DNA of 9,072 nt from an uncultured Micrococcales bacterium (lineage in GTDB: Bacteria; Actinomycetota; Actinomycetes; Actinomycetales; Microbacteriaceae), in contig CAIKYE010000123.1 in assembly GCA_903831585.1 (NCBI GenBank), forward strand, positions 1 to 9,072, in the 5' to 3' direction. This document shows positions 1 through 5,391 of the stretch, in pieces. Positions within the stretch are counted from its first letter, which is position 1, and the number at the start of each line of letters is the position of its first letter. The notes below the pieces were generated by a model. It saw only the letters and a list, made by a program, of their open reading frames with translations. It had not been told where the DNA came from and made no database searches. Position numbers and translations under genes: made by a program.

Positions 1-210
1 GGCGACTCAGACGAAGACGCCGAAGATTCAGACGACACTGTCGCAGTTGATTCAAAAGAAGATTCAGAAGAAAAAGAAGTTGAGCTCGCCGAGTCAGCGA
101 CGCAACTCGCGGATGAAAGCCCAGACGCCGAGCAGAATGCCGACGACGCAAGTGGCCGCATACCAAGGTTCTTGAGACGTCGACTGGGTCGACTGAAACA
201 CAAGAAATAG
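1..210 (+). CDS. C-terminal fragment of an unidentified protein with acidic tail
   Basis: The frame starting at base 1 is open for 69 codons to TAG at 208-210; the start lies outside the window. The visible part is low-complexity and strongly acidic (many Asp, Glu, Ser, Ala) for about 55 residues, then ends in a basic cluster rich in Arg and Lys. Such a tail is probably disordered and gives no enzymatic clue. Codons 32-70 overlap the opposite-strand DUF2530 gene in the register where codon position 1 faces position 3. In actinobacteria, genes for DUF3027 and SepH proteins often lie near DUF2530 and serC, so one of these is possible, but the C-terminal Trp-Asp-Glu motif I would expect of SepH is absent and I cannot identify the family. 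That the frame is coding is inferred from composition before base 94, where no other gene lies. Confidence 0.6.
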   Translation, partial: GDSDEDAEDSDDTVAVDSKEDSEEKEVELAESATQLADESPDAEQNADDASGRIPRFLRRRLGRLKHKK

Positions 211-318
211 CAACGCAATAATCCAAAGTGCAACGCCAACCAAAATTGCGGCTTTCGCATTCACCTTGGTTGGTTGCGGATCTGGCTTTCGCTCAGAGTC
301 CTTTACATAGAAGCGCAT
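94..318 (-). CDS. DUF2530 small two-helix membrane protein
   Basis: This 74-residue protein has a charged, Pro-rich N-terminus (residues 1-20), a hydrophobic helix at about 23-41, a short Ser/Thr/Gln linker, and a second helix at about 52-68 ending in a basic tail. That is the size and layout of the actinobacterial DUF2530 family, whose function is unknown; an inner-membrane location follows from the two helices. It starts 9 bp after the serC stop, so co-transcription with serC is likely, and serC/DUF2530 linkage is seen in other actinobacteria. There is no good Shine-Dalgarno sequence. A TAGTTT hexamer lies exactly six bases before the ATG, which could give a leaderless transcript of its own. 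The last 38 codons overlap the convergent gene ending at 210. Confidence 0.75.
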   Translation of the reverse strand: MRFYVKDSERKPDPQPTKVNAKAAILVGVALWIIALLFLVFQSTQSTSQEPWYAATCVVGILLGVWAFIRELRR

Positions 319-324
319 GGTTCG

Positions 325-330
325 AAACTA
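325..330 (-). promoter_or_regulatory. possible leaderless -10 box of the DUF2530 gene
   Basis: On the minus strand TAGTTT (330 to 325) is followed by six bases and then the ATG at 318. This places the predicted +1 on the A of the start codon. Its first three bases are the serC stop codon. It fits TAnnnT only, with no convincing -35, so it may be coincidence inside an operon. Confidence 0.3.
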
Positions 331-1446
331 TCCGAGTTGTGAAACAACGTAGTCAATTGCACCAGTGAGTTTCTGCACATCTGCCAACTCGGTTGCGGTG
401 AAAGTGGCAACTCGAAGTTGGTTGCGCCCCAGCTTGCGATAGGGGTCGGTGTCGACAATCGAGTTTGCCCGAAGCACCTTGGCAACAGCGGCAGCATCGA
501 CCGATTCGTCAAAGTCAATCGTGACAACCACCTGTGAGCGGTGGTCTGGGTTTGACACAAACGGAGTGGCAAACTTCGACGACTCGGCCCAGTCATAGAG
601 GTGAGCAGAAGCTGCTCGGGTTCTAGAGTCGGCCCAGGCCAAACCACCGTTGGCATTCATCCAGTCGATTTGCTCTGCAAGCAAAAACAGGGTGGCGATT
701 GCCGGGGTGTTCAGGGTCTGGTTCAGACGCGAGTTATCGATGGCCGTCTTGACGCTCAAGAATTCCGGAATGTAACGATCGCTCGCAGCGATTCGCTCGG
801 CGCGCTCAACTGCAGCCGGTGACATTAGCGAAACCCAGAGACCGCCGTCTGAAGCAAAGTTCTTTTGCGGAGCGAAGTAGTAGACATCGGTCTGGTTGGC
901 ATCGAAGTCGATTCCACCGGCGGCAGAGGTTGCATCTGTGAACATTAGTGCGCCGGCGTCTGCGCCTGCGACGCGAGTGACCGGTGTTGCAACCCCGGTC
1001 GAAGTCTCGTTCTGTGCGTATGCATAAGAGTCGACACCGGCCTCGGCGCGAAGCTCAAGGCGAGAGCCAGGCTCACCGTTAATCACGGTTGGTTTTTCAA
1101 GCCACGGATTAGTCAGTGCGGTGGCGAACTTTGCACCGAACTCACCGTGCACCAGGTTCTGCGCCTTGCGCTCGACTAGCGAGAACGCGGCGGCATCCCA
1201 GAATGCGGTTGATCCGCCGTTGCCAAGAACAATCTCGTAGCCGGTTGGGTTGTGAAAGAGTTCGAGCAATCCTTCTTGAACGCGCTTGACCAGGTTCTTG
1301 ACCGGAGCCTGGCGATGCGAGGTTCCCATTAGCGCAGCGCCCTCGGTTGCGAAAGCGGCAAGCTGGGCTGGTCGAATCTTCGATGGGCCGCAGCCGAATC
1401 GTCCGTCTTCTGGAATGAATTCTGCGGGAATCTTGATGTCGGCCAT
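328..1446 (-). CDS. serC: phosphoserine aminotransferase SerC
   Basis: SerC converts 3-phosphohydroxypyruvate and glutamate to O-phosphoserine and 2-oxoglutarate, the PLP-dependent second step of serine biosynthesis in the cytosol. The 372 residues match the usual length of the actinobacterial SerC subgroup. Visible landmarks are the substrate-binding GTSHR at 41-45, the LGNGGST cofactor-phosphate loop at 74-80, NETSTG at 146-151, the Asp of FTDATSA at 171, and the Schiff-base lysine K195 in APQKNFASDGG. Asn-Thr-Pro at 246-248 is the usual active-site segment near the dimer interface. The start is the only sensible ATG. It has no Shine-Dalgarno, but TAGAAT sits six bases upstream, indicating leaderless translation. 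It is divergent from the dtxR-type gene across 57 bp and leads a probable operon with the DUF2530 gene. Confidence 0.95.
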   Translation of the reverse strand: MADIKIPAEFIPEDGRFGCGPSKIRPAQLAAFATEGAALMGTSHRQAPVKNLVKRVQEGLLELFHNPTGYEIVLGNGGSTAFWDAAAFSLVERKAQNLVHGEFGAKFATALTNPWLEKPTVINGEPGSRLELRAEAGVDSYAYAQNETSTGVATPVTRVAGADAGALMFTDATSAAGGIDFDANQTDVYYFAPQKNFASDGGLWVSLMSPAAVERAERIAASDRYIPEFLSVKTAIDNSRLNQTLNTPAIATLFLLAEQIDWMNANGGLAWADSRTRAASAHLYDWAESSKFATPFVSNPDHRSQVVVTIDFDESVDAAAVAKVLRANSIVDTDPYRKLGRNQLRVATFTATELADVQKLTGAIDYVVSQLG

Positions 1447-1452
1447 GAGGCA

Positions 1453-1481
1453 ATTCTAGCCAGCGAAGTCGAGAGAGTAAT
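1453..1481 (-). promoter_or_regulatory. serC promoter, leaderless geometry
   Basis: On the minus strand TAGAAT (1458 to 1453) is a near-consensus -10 box, with six bases between it and the ATG at 1446. The expected transcription start is therefore the A of the start codon. A weak -35 (ATTACT, 1481 to 1476) lies 17 bp upstream. It overlaps the divergent promoter of the regulator gene, so the two may compete. Confidence 0.6.
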
Positions 1482-1499
1482 CTAGACGCAACGAGGAGG
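1478..1499 (+). promoter_or_regulatory. promoter -10 and strong RBS of the DtxR-type gene
   Basis: TAATCT at 1478-1483 is a plausible -10, predicting a start near 1490 and a leader of about 14 nt. The perfect AGGAGG at 1494-1499, four bases before the ATG, fixes the start at 1504. No iron-box palindrome of the IdeR type is evident in the 57-bp divergent region. Confidence 0.5.
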
Positions 1500-1503
1500 C
1501 GAA

Positions 1504-2196
1504 ATGGAACACGACTTAATAGACACCACCGAGATGTATCTGCGTACGATTCTCGAGCTCGAAGAAGAAGGCCAGGTTCCGCTTCGCGCTCGCATTGCCG
1601 AGCGACTAGATCACGCTGGCCCAACGGTGTCTCAGACGGTCGCCCGAATGGAGCGCCTCGGCTTAGTTGTTGTTTCGGCCGATCGTCACCTCGATCTGAC
1701 CGATGACGGCAGGCTCGAAGCCATCCGTGTGATGCGCAAACACCGACTTGCCGAGCGCTTGCTCGCCGATGTGATCGGACTCGAGTGGGAGTTTGTGCAC
1801 GAAGAAGCCTGTCGCTGGGAACACGTTATGAGCGAGCAGGTAGAGCGCAAGATCATCGGCCTCATTTCTAGCCCAGACGTTTCTCCATACGGAAACCCAA
1901 TTCCGGGATTGGCCGAACTCGGTCACAAGTCGAACGAAGCCTTTCGCGACGGCGTGGTTTCGGTTTCATATTTGGTCGGGGAGTCTGATGGCAAAAAGTA
2001 TCGATTGGTGCGAATCGGTGAACCGATGCAGGTCTTCAGTGAACAACTTGCAGACATGCGAGACGCCGGTCTGATTCCTGGAGCAACCGTCACTATCGAA
2101 TTTGAGGCAGACGGGGTTCGGGTCTGTGTTGCAGATACCGGCAAGGCCATGATTTTCAGCCGAGAAATGGCGTCTCACCTCTTTGTTGCCGTCTAA
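1504..2196 (+). CDS. dtxR: DtxR/IdeR-type iron-dependent transcriptional repressor
   Basis: This is a metal-activated DNA-binding regulator; family members repress siderophore and iron-uptake genes when Fe(II) is bound. The 230 residues show the three DtxR domains: a winged helix at about 1-70 (with the recognition-helix segment GPTVSQTVARMER at 39-51), a dimerisation/metal domain at about 75-140, and a C-terminal SH3-like domain at about 150-228. With DtxR numbering shifted by one, the ligands M11, H80, E84, H99, C103, E106 and H107 are all present. E173 and Q176 in GEPMQV match the ligands contributed by the SH3-like domain. The Cys ligand at 103 points to the iron (DtxR/IdeR) branch, not the manganese MntR branch. 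The start is set by AGGAGG four bases upstream. It is divergent from serC and followed by its own terminator. Target genes are not visible in the window. Confidence 0.92.
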   Translation: MEHDLIDTTEMYLRTILELEEEGQVPLRARIAERLDHAGPTVSQTVARMERLGLVVVSADRHLDLTDDGRLEAIRVMRKHRLAERLLADVIGLEWEFVHEEACRWEHVMSEQVERKIIGLISSPDVSPYGNPIPGLAELGHKSNEAFRDGVVSVSYLVGESDGKKYRLVRIGEPMQVFSEQLADMRDAGLIPGATVTIEFEADGVRVCVADTGKAMIFSREMASHLFVAV

Positions 2197-2208
2197 AAAG
2201 ACCGCCTG

Positions 2209-2231
2209 AACCCCTGATTTCTAGGGGTTTT
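2209..2231 (+). terminator. Rho-independent terminator after the DtxR-type gene
   Basis: A 7-bp perfect stem (AACCCCT pairing with AGGGGTT, 2209-2215 with 2223-2229) closes a 7-nt loop and runs into a short T tract ending at 2231. It begins 12 bp after the stop codon and separates the regulator from the peptidase gene. Confidence 0.8.
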
Positions 2232-2288
2232 GCTTGCCTGAAAACCTGTGAATGTGCACGATGGGGTCGGCGGTTGCCGATAATCGGG

Positions 2289-2333
2289 TAAAATTGGGGG
2301 AAGTGGATGCCCCGAGCAATAATCCGAGCGGAG
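2289..2333 (+). promoter_or_regulatory. promoter and RBS of the NlpC/P60 gene
   Basis: TAAAAT at 2289-2294 is a strong -10 match and predicts a start near 2301; no good -35 lies 16-18 bp upstream. GGAG at 2330-2333, seven bases before GTG at 2341, is the ribosome binding site that selects this GTG. The leader of about 40 nt is too short for a c-di-AMP riboswitch, which precedes some actinobacterial cell-wall hydrolase genes. Confidence 0.5.
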
Positions 2334-2340
2334 AAATCTA

Positions 2341-3243
2341 GTGGCCCAACAAGGCAACGGCAGACACCGCGCAGACGTCGAGGTTAAAGTTCTCGAATCT
2401 TTTGAATTGCGCAGTCGTCGATCGATACGCGAAGCCGAAAAGGCTCGACTTTCGCGCGCCGAACGACGCGAAGCCAAGAAAGCCGCGTCACAAGACGCCG
2501 CCTATTTTGCCGCCACCGAAAACAGCCAGGTCGCTAGTGCCAATGTCATTCGCGCAACTCGCAAAGTCACCTGGTTCTCGCGTCGCCAAGTTCGAAACGC
2601 AATCACGATGACCATCAGCTCAGGAATCTTCGCAACCTTCGCGCTGCCCGCTTACGCCTTCAATCCAGATGTTGCTGCGATGGCTCGATTCACCACCACA
2701 AGCTCGCAAGAACTGGCAAATGCCGATGGCAACCAGAACCTAACCGTGGCCGCAGTGAACACAGTCAAGTTTGTGCGCGGTACCTATGAGGATGCCAAGG
2801 CTTCAGAGATCGAACGCGAAGCTCGACTCACAAACTACAGAACCTATTCCGGCCCAACCGCGGCCGACTTTCTAGCCAATCCGAAATACACGGGATTGGA
2901 TGCGGCAACCATCCTTGCCGTTGCCGCAAAATACGTCGGCACACCCTATGTATTCGGTGGCGAAACCCCAGCCGGTTTCGATTGCTCTGGCTATGTGACG
3001 TTCGTGTTCTCGCAATTCGGAATCCCTCTGCCGCACACCGTGATCGGCCAAAACCGCATGGGCATGTTGGTCAAGCGAGAAGACGCATTGCCTGGCGACC
3101 TGGTGATCTTCAACGATTTGAGCCACAACGGCATCTATGCGGGCAACGGAAACTTCTATCACGCTCCTCGTCGCGGCGACTCGGTCAAGCTCGCTCCGAT
3201 CTATACCCCAAACGTGCACTTCGTGCGCATTGCAGGCAACTAG
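2341..3243 (+). CDS. NlpC/P60 (C40) peptidoglycan endopeptidase
   Basis: This is a probable cell-wall hydrolase; NlpC/P60 enzymes cut peptide bonds in peptidoglycan stem peptides, usually next to D-iGlu. The C-terminal 115 residues carry the family core: catalytic C215 in FDCSGYV, H262 in LSHNGIYAG, and the third polar residue H274 in FYHAP. VGTPYVFGG at 199-207 is the usual conserved entry segment. A hydrophobic stretch at about 88-107 ending in Ala-Tyr-Ala (104-106) is a signal peptide or anchor. It is preceded by an unusually long, highly charged N-terminus of about 86 residues. A linker (about 108-185) with a possible helix joins it to the catalytic domain. Translation starts at GTG with GGAG seven bases upstream; later in-frame starts would remove the basic residues before the membrane segment. 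It appears monocistronic. The cleavage specificity is unknown. Confidence 0.9.
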   Translation: MAQQGNGRHRADVEVKVLESFELRSRRSIREAEKARLSRAERREAKKAASQDAAYFAATENSQVASANVIRATRKVTWFSRRQVRNAITMTISSGIFATFALPAYAFNPDVAAMARFTTTSSQELANADGNQNLTVAAVNTVKFVRGTYEDAKASEIEREARLTNYRTYSGPTAADFLANPKYTGLDAATILAVAAKYVGTPYVFGGETPAGFDCSGYVTFVFSQFGIPLPHTVIGQNRMGMLVKREDALPGDLVIFNDLSHNGIYAGNGNFYHAPRRGDSVKLAPIYTPNVHFVRIAGN

Positions 3244-3289
3244 CCAACACGCCAAGGTTCGCTAACCGGCTCCATGACCCCCCTAGGTC

Positions 3290-3325
3290 TAATCTCTGAA
3301 TAAGCATTTGTTGTGTTGACAGGAG
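3290..3325 (+). promoter_or_regulatory. putative promoter and RBS of the polycysteine leader ORF
   Basis: TAATCT at 3290-3295 is the same hexamer as at the dtxR-type promoter and predicts a start near 3302, giving about 30 nt before the leader ATG. AGGAG at 3321-3325 lies six bases from the ATG at 3332. TTGACA at 3316-3321 looks like a perfect -35, but nothing like a -10 follows at 16-18 bp, so it is probably not used as one. Confidence 0.4.
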
Positions 3326-3331
3326 AAGGAC

Positions 3332-3412
3332 ATGCAGCTGACCAGTTTGCCCGCCAAGCAAGCCGTTCGGTGTTGTTGCATACTTCAACACCGCCAACCC
3401 ACAGGTAAGTAG
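3332..3412 (+). CDS. polycysteine leader peptide, 26 residues (putative attenuator ORF)
   Basis: ATG at 3332, preceded by AGGAG with six-base spacing, opens 26 codons to TAG at 3410-3412. Residues 13-17 are Arg-Cys-Cys-Cys-Ile (codons TGT TGT TGC at 3371-3379); the ending is Pro-Thr-Gly-Lys. Short ORFs with consecutive Cys codons act as cysteine-responsive attenuators in mycobacteria, which is established for that group; its application here is inference. The Cys codons form the 5' arm of a perfect 8-bp hairpin, and the stop codon lies at the foot of a strong terminator. The next gene on the strand is the HNH nuclease at 3504, so that is the candidate regulated gene. It is too small for a standard ORF list. 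The alternative is a chance ORF in an sRNA or the 3' region of the peptidase transcript. Confidence 0.55.
   Translation: MQLTSLPAKQAVRCCCILQHRQPTGK
3368..3393 (+). other. 8-bp hairpin spanning the leader Cys codons
   Basis: CGGTGTTG (3368-3375) is the exact reverse complement of CAACACCG (3386-3393), with a 10-nt loop. The first two Cys codons lie in the 5' arm. A ribosome stalled on these codons would prevent the hairpin from forming, which is the usual layout for a pause hairpin in an attenuator. Confidence 0.6.
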
Positions 3413-3442
3413 CGCGTCGTCATTCTTGACGGCGCGTTTTTT
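3413..3442 (+). terminator. strong Rho-independent terminator at the leader stop (possible attenuator)
   Basis: CGCGTCGTC (3413-3421) pairs with GACGGCGCG (3428-3436) over nine positions including one G-U pair, around a 6-nt loop, followed by six T residues (3437-3442). It starts one base after the leader ORF stop codon and 61 bp before the HNH start. It could also simply end transcription from the peptidase gene; its position at the leader stop favours attenuation. Confidence 0.85.
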
Positions 3443-3503
3443 ATTGCCCAAAGCAAATGCCGCGAAAACTCACAAGCCGTGTGGGTGAATTCGAAAGGAA
3501 GAA

Positions 3504-4001
3504 ATGCGAACTTTAGTTTTGAATGCTGGTTACGAACCGCTGGGTGTCGTCTCGTTTAGACGTGCAATCATGCTCGTGCTAAACCAAAAGGCCACCGTGC
3601 TTGAACAGAATGATGAGCTCAAGGTGAGAAGTGCAACGGGTGAATTCGAGCTTCCGTCTGTAATTTTGCTCGCCCGATATGTGCGCGTTCCCGGGAGTCG
3701 AAATATTCCGGTGTCGCGCAGGGGAGTGCTGCGAAGAGATTCAAACCGCTGCGCCTACTGTTCAAAGTCTGCAACGACGATAGATCACGTGCAACCGAAA
3801 TCTCGTGGCGGAAAAGACACTTGGGAAAATCTGGTTGCCTGCTGTCTTCGCTGCAACAACAAAAAGGGTGACAAGACTCTTGCCGAAATTGGTTGGGCAC
3901 TGAGAACTGCACCGAGAATGCCACATGGCACCGCTTGGATTGTGCGTGGAGCAGATCACGCCGAACCCGAGTGGCACAGCTACCTTCAGATTGCCGCCTA
4001 G
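3504..4001 (+). CDS. HNH endonuclease family protein, conserved actinobacterial type
   Basis: The 165-residue protein matches a widely conserved actinobacterial HNH protein whose N-terminus reads MRTLVLNAGYEPL. The N-terminal 70 residues are a family-specific region of unknown role. The HNH fold follows: a zinc-type CxxC at 83-86, the catalytic Asp-His at 94-95 (TIDHV), the middle Asn at 109 (TWENL), the second CxxC at 114-117, and N118. All metal and catalytic positions are present, so it is probably an active metal-dependent nuclease; the substrate and cellular role of the family are not established. No methyltransferase or restriction partner is adjacent. The RBS is AAGGA at 3495-3499, four bases before ATG. 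There is no obvious promoter between the upstream terminator and the gene, suggesting it is expressed by read-through. Its stop overlaps the stop of the convergent transporter gene. Confidence 0.9.
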   Translation: MRTLVLNAGYEPLGVVSFRRAIMLVLNQKATVLEQNDELKVRSATGEFELPSVILLARYVRVPGSRNIPVSRRGVLRRDSNRCAYCSKSATTIDHVQPKSRGGKDTWENLVACCLRCNNKKGDKTLAEIGWALRTAPRMPHGTAWIVRGADHAEPEWHSYLQIAA

Positions 4002-5242
4002 ATCCGAGCGGTAAGTTTTTCGGTTTCGACTGCCTTGCTAACAAAGAGAATCGCGAGCATCAGCACCAGCGGAAGACTGAACGCCCAGTAGAGCCCGACG
4101 AACTCTGACATGATTCCGATTGCTGGACCAATGATTAGGTTCGCGAAATAGACGGTGTTCCACAGCATGCTCATGCGAGCCGAGGTCATTCTTGGATCGT
4201 CACCCATGGCCGCAACGCACATAGCCAGGCCGATAGCGTTGCCAATGCTCCAGACCACTGCCGCCAGATACTCGAGGCCAATCAGCGGCGAAAGCATAAA
4301 GAGCCCTATGCCAAAAGCTGCTATGACGGCCGAGAAATTGACGACCCTGCGCCTGCCCAGCGCGTCTGCGATGCGATTGCCAAACAAGCGAACTGTCGTG
4401 GCTCCAACTGCAAAGACCGTGTAGCAGAAGACGGCGGCCGATTGAGACCAGCCCTCTTCCACGAGCGCAACCGGCAACCAAATCGAGGCGGCTCCCTCAG
4501 AGAAAATGATCGCGAAGGCAATGAAGACAATCATCAGACTTCGGCGTTGACGCCAGGCGGTTAACTGAGTGACCTTGCTATCGTGCGGCAATGCGATGTG
4601 CGCGAGTTCGATGGCTCCGGTGTCGAGACTTGAGGTTTTGCGTTGCTTGGTTTCGTAGCCGTTGATGCGAGGAATCAGGGCCGAAGACGCAAGCGAAACA
4701 ACGATCAAGACAATTCCAACCCAGGCAAAGTGCACCGCAATCGAAATGTTCTGTGCCAGCAAAAGCGAAGCGAAGGCCGAACCACCGAGCAGACCAAAAC
4801 TAAACCCGGCGTGAAGCGATGGCACTCGGTTGCGACCCGACACCCGATTGATTTCGGTGGCCTCTAGGTTGTTGTCGAAGTCGGCGGTGCCGATTGGCAG
4901 ACCGACCAGTGCGGTCAAGGCAAAAGCCAACAGAGCGTTTTGGTCATAGACCGTTACGCCAAGTGCCACCAAACCAAGGCAGAACAAAAAGTAGGTGACA
5001 TAAGAAGTGTTTCGCGAACCGAACCTGCCGACGATTCGACCAGCGATCATTACACCAGCAATCGAACCCGCGGCAAACACCATTGCATAGACACCCATCT
5101 GGGTGTTGTCGAGACTGAGCAGGTCTTTTATCGCCGGGTTCTGACTGGCCCAGCTCGCATAAACGAAGCCACGGATGAAGAAGAGAACGAAGATGCCCGT
5201 GAACCAACGGCGCGACGAGTCGGTGAAAGTTTGCTTGGGCAT
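3998..5242 (-). CDS. major facilitator superfamily transporter, YbjJ-like
   Basis: An integral membrane transporter of about 414 residues with roughly twelve hydrophobic segments in two halves joined by a polar loop (about 195-235). From the chosen start, the first helix carries a Gly...ASWA segment, residues 68-78 (GRIVGRFGSRN) are MFS motif A, and Asp/Asn residues at about 121-125 followed by LHAGFSFG at 143-150 resemble the YbjJ/fucose-permease-like group. The substrate is unknown. The frame is open further upstream to 5287, but that extension runs through a tRNA gene and is rejected. Two adjacent ATGs remain (5245 and 5242). The second is preferred because TACGCT lies exactly six bases before it, the leaderless geometry seen elsewhere here. 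The gene may also be read through from the tRNA 16 bp upstream. Its stop shares CTAG with the HNH stop. Confidence 0.88.
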   Translation of the reverse strand: MPKQTFTDSSRRWFTGIFVLFFIRGFVYASWASQNPAIKDLLSLDNTQMGVYAMVFAAGSIAGVMIAGRIVGRFGSRNTSYVTYFLFCLGLVALGVTVYDQNALLAFALTALVGLPIGTADFDNNLEATEINRVSGRNRVPSLHAGFSFGLLGGSAFASLLLAQNISIAVHFAWVGIVLIVVSLASSALIPRINGYETKQRKTSSLDTGAIELAHIALPHDSKVTQLTAWRQRRSLMIVFIAFAIIFSEGAASIWLPVALVEEGWSQSAAVFCYTVFAVGATTVRLFGNRIADALGRRRVVNFSAVIAAFGIGLFMLSPLIGLEYLAAVVWSIGNAIGLAMCVAAMGDDPRMTSARMSMLWNTVYFANLIIGPAIGIMSEFVGLYWAFSLPLVLMLAILFVSKAVETEKLTARI

Positions 5243-5248
5243 CATCCA

Positions 5249-5254
5249 AGCGTA
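5249..5254 (-). promoter_or_regulatory. possible leaderless -10 box of the MFS gene
   Basis: On the minus strand TACGCT (5254 to 5249) precedes the ATG at 5242 by six bases. It lies just beyond the tRNA 3' end, so any -35 would be inside the tRNA gene. Expression from the tRNA promoter with processing is an equal possibility. Confidence 0.35.
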
Positions 5255-5258
5255 AGCG

Positions 5259-5330
5259 TGCCCCCGAGAAGAATCGAACTTCCGCACATGGTTTAGGAAA
5301 CCACTGCTCTATCCACTGAGCTACGAGGGC
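5259..5330 (-). tRNA. tRNA-Arg (anticodon CCU)
   Basis: The minus strand folds as a complete 72-nt cloverleaf. The acceptor stem pairs GCCCTCG with CGGGGGC (one G-U). The D arm is closed by GCTC/GAGC. The anticodon stem GTGGT/ACCAT holds the loop TTCCTAA with anticodon CCT, reading AGG (Arg). The T arm GGAAG/CTTCT has the loop TTCGATT. The discriminator base is A, and no CCA is encoded, so the 3' end must be added. The variable loop is 4 nt. It has its own promoter upstream and lies head-to-head with the helicase-like gene. Confidence 0.96.
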
Positions 5331-5340
5331 TAAGAGGCCA

Positions 5341-5370
5341 AATATACCGAGCCTGCGGGGCTTCTGTCTC
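5341..5370 (-). promoter_or_regulatory. tRNA-Arg promoter
   Basis: On the minus strand TATATT (5346 to 5341) is a near-consensus -10, and GAGACA (5370 to 5365) 18 bp upstream matches four bases of the -35 consensus. The predicted start is near 5334, a few bases before the mature tRNA 5' end at 5330. Confidence 0.65.
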
Positions 5371-5379
5371 GCTCGGTTT

Positions 5380-5385
5380 TAGGCT
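5380..5385 (+). promoter_or_regulatory. leaderless -10 box of the helicase-like gene
   Basis: TAGGCT at 5380-5385 is followed by six bases and the ATG at 5392, so the expected +1 is the A of the start codon. There is no Shine-Dalgarno sequence and no good -35. It is divergent from, and partly interleaved with, the tRNA promoter. Confidence 0.45.
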
Positions 5386-5391
5386 TTAGGC

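Noticed and set aside
1447..1503. IdeR/DtxR iron-box operator for autoregulation
   Set aside because: No palindrome resembling the TTAGG-type consensus is present in the divergent region.
1142..1624. 160-codon minus-strand frame across the serC/dtxR divergent region
   Set aside because: It overlaps both well-supported genes and the promoter region; the Arg-rich composition is that of a frame-shifted shadow.
2232..2340. c-di-AMP (ydaO-type) riboswitch upstream of the NlpC/P60 gene
   Set aside because: Such riboswitches do precede some actinobacterial wall-hydrolase genes, but the predicted leader is about 40 nt and the conserved core segments are absent.
3276..3289. 6C-type actinobacterial sRNA, suggested by a run of six C within GACC...GGTC
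   Set aside because: The 6C RNA has two hairpins with C-rich loops; only one short 4-bp candidate is present and no second C run follows.
3185..3451. 88-codon minus-strand frame across the leader/terminator region
   Set aside because: It runs antisense over the peptidase 3' end and the terminator, has no recognisable family, and its start lies in the terminator flank.
5243..5287. N-terminal extension of the MFS protein to an ATG at 5287
   Set aside because: It lies within the tRNA-Arg gene, adds a hydrophilic segment unlike MFS N-termini, and has no RBS; the tRNA fold is unambiguous.
5259..5391. tRNA-associated genomic island or attachment site
   Set aside because: No integrase, no direct repeat of the tRNA 3' end and no compositional shift were seen on either side.
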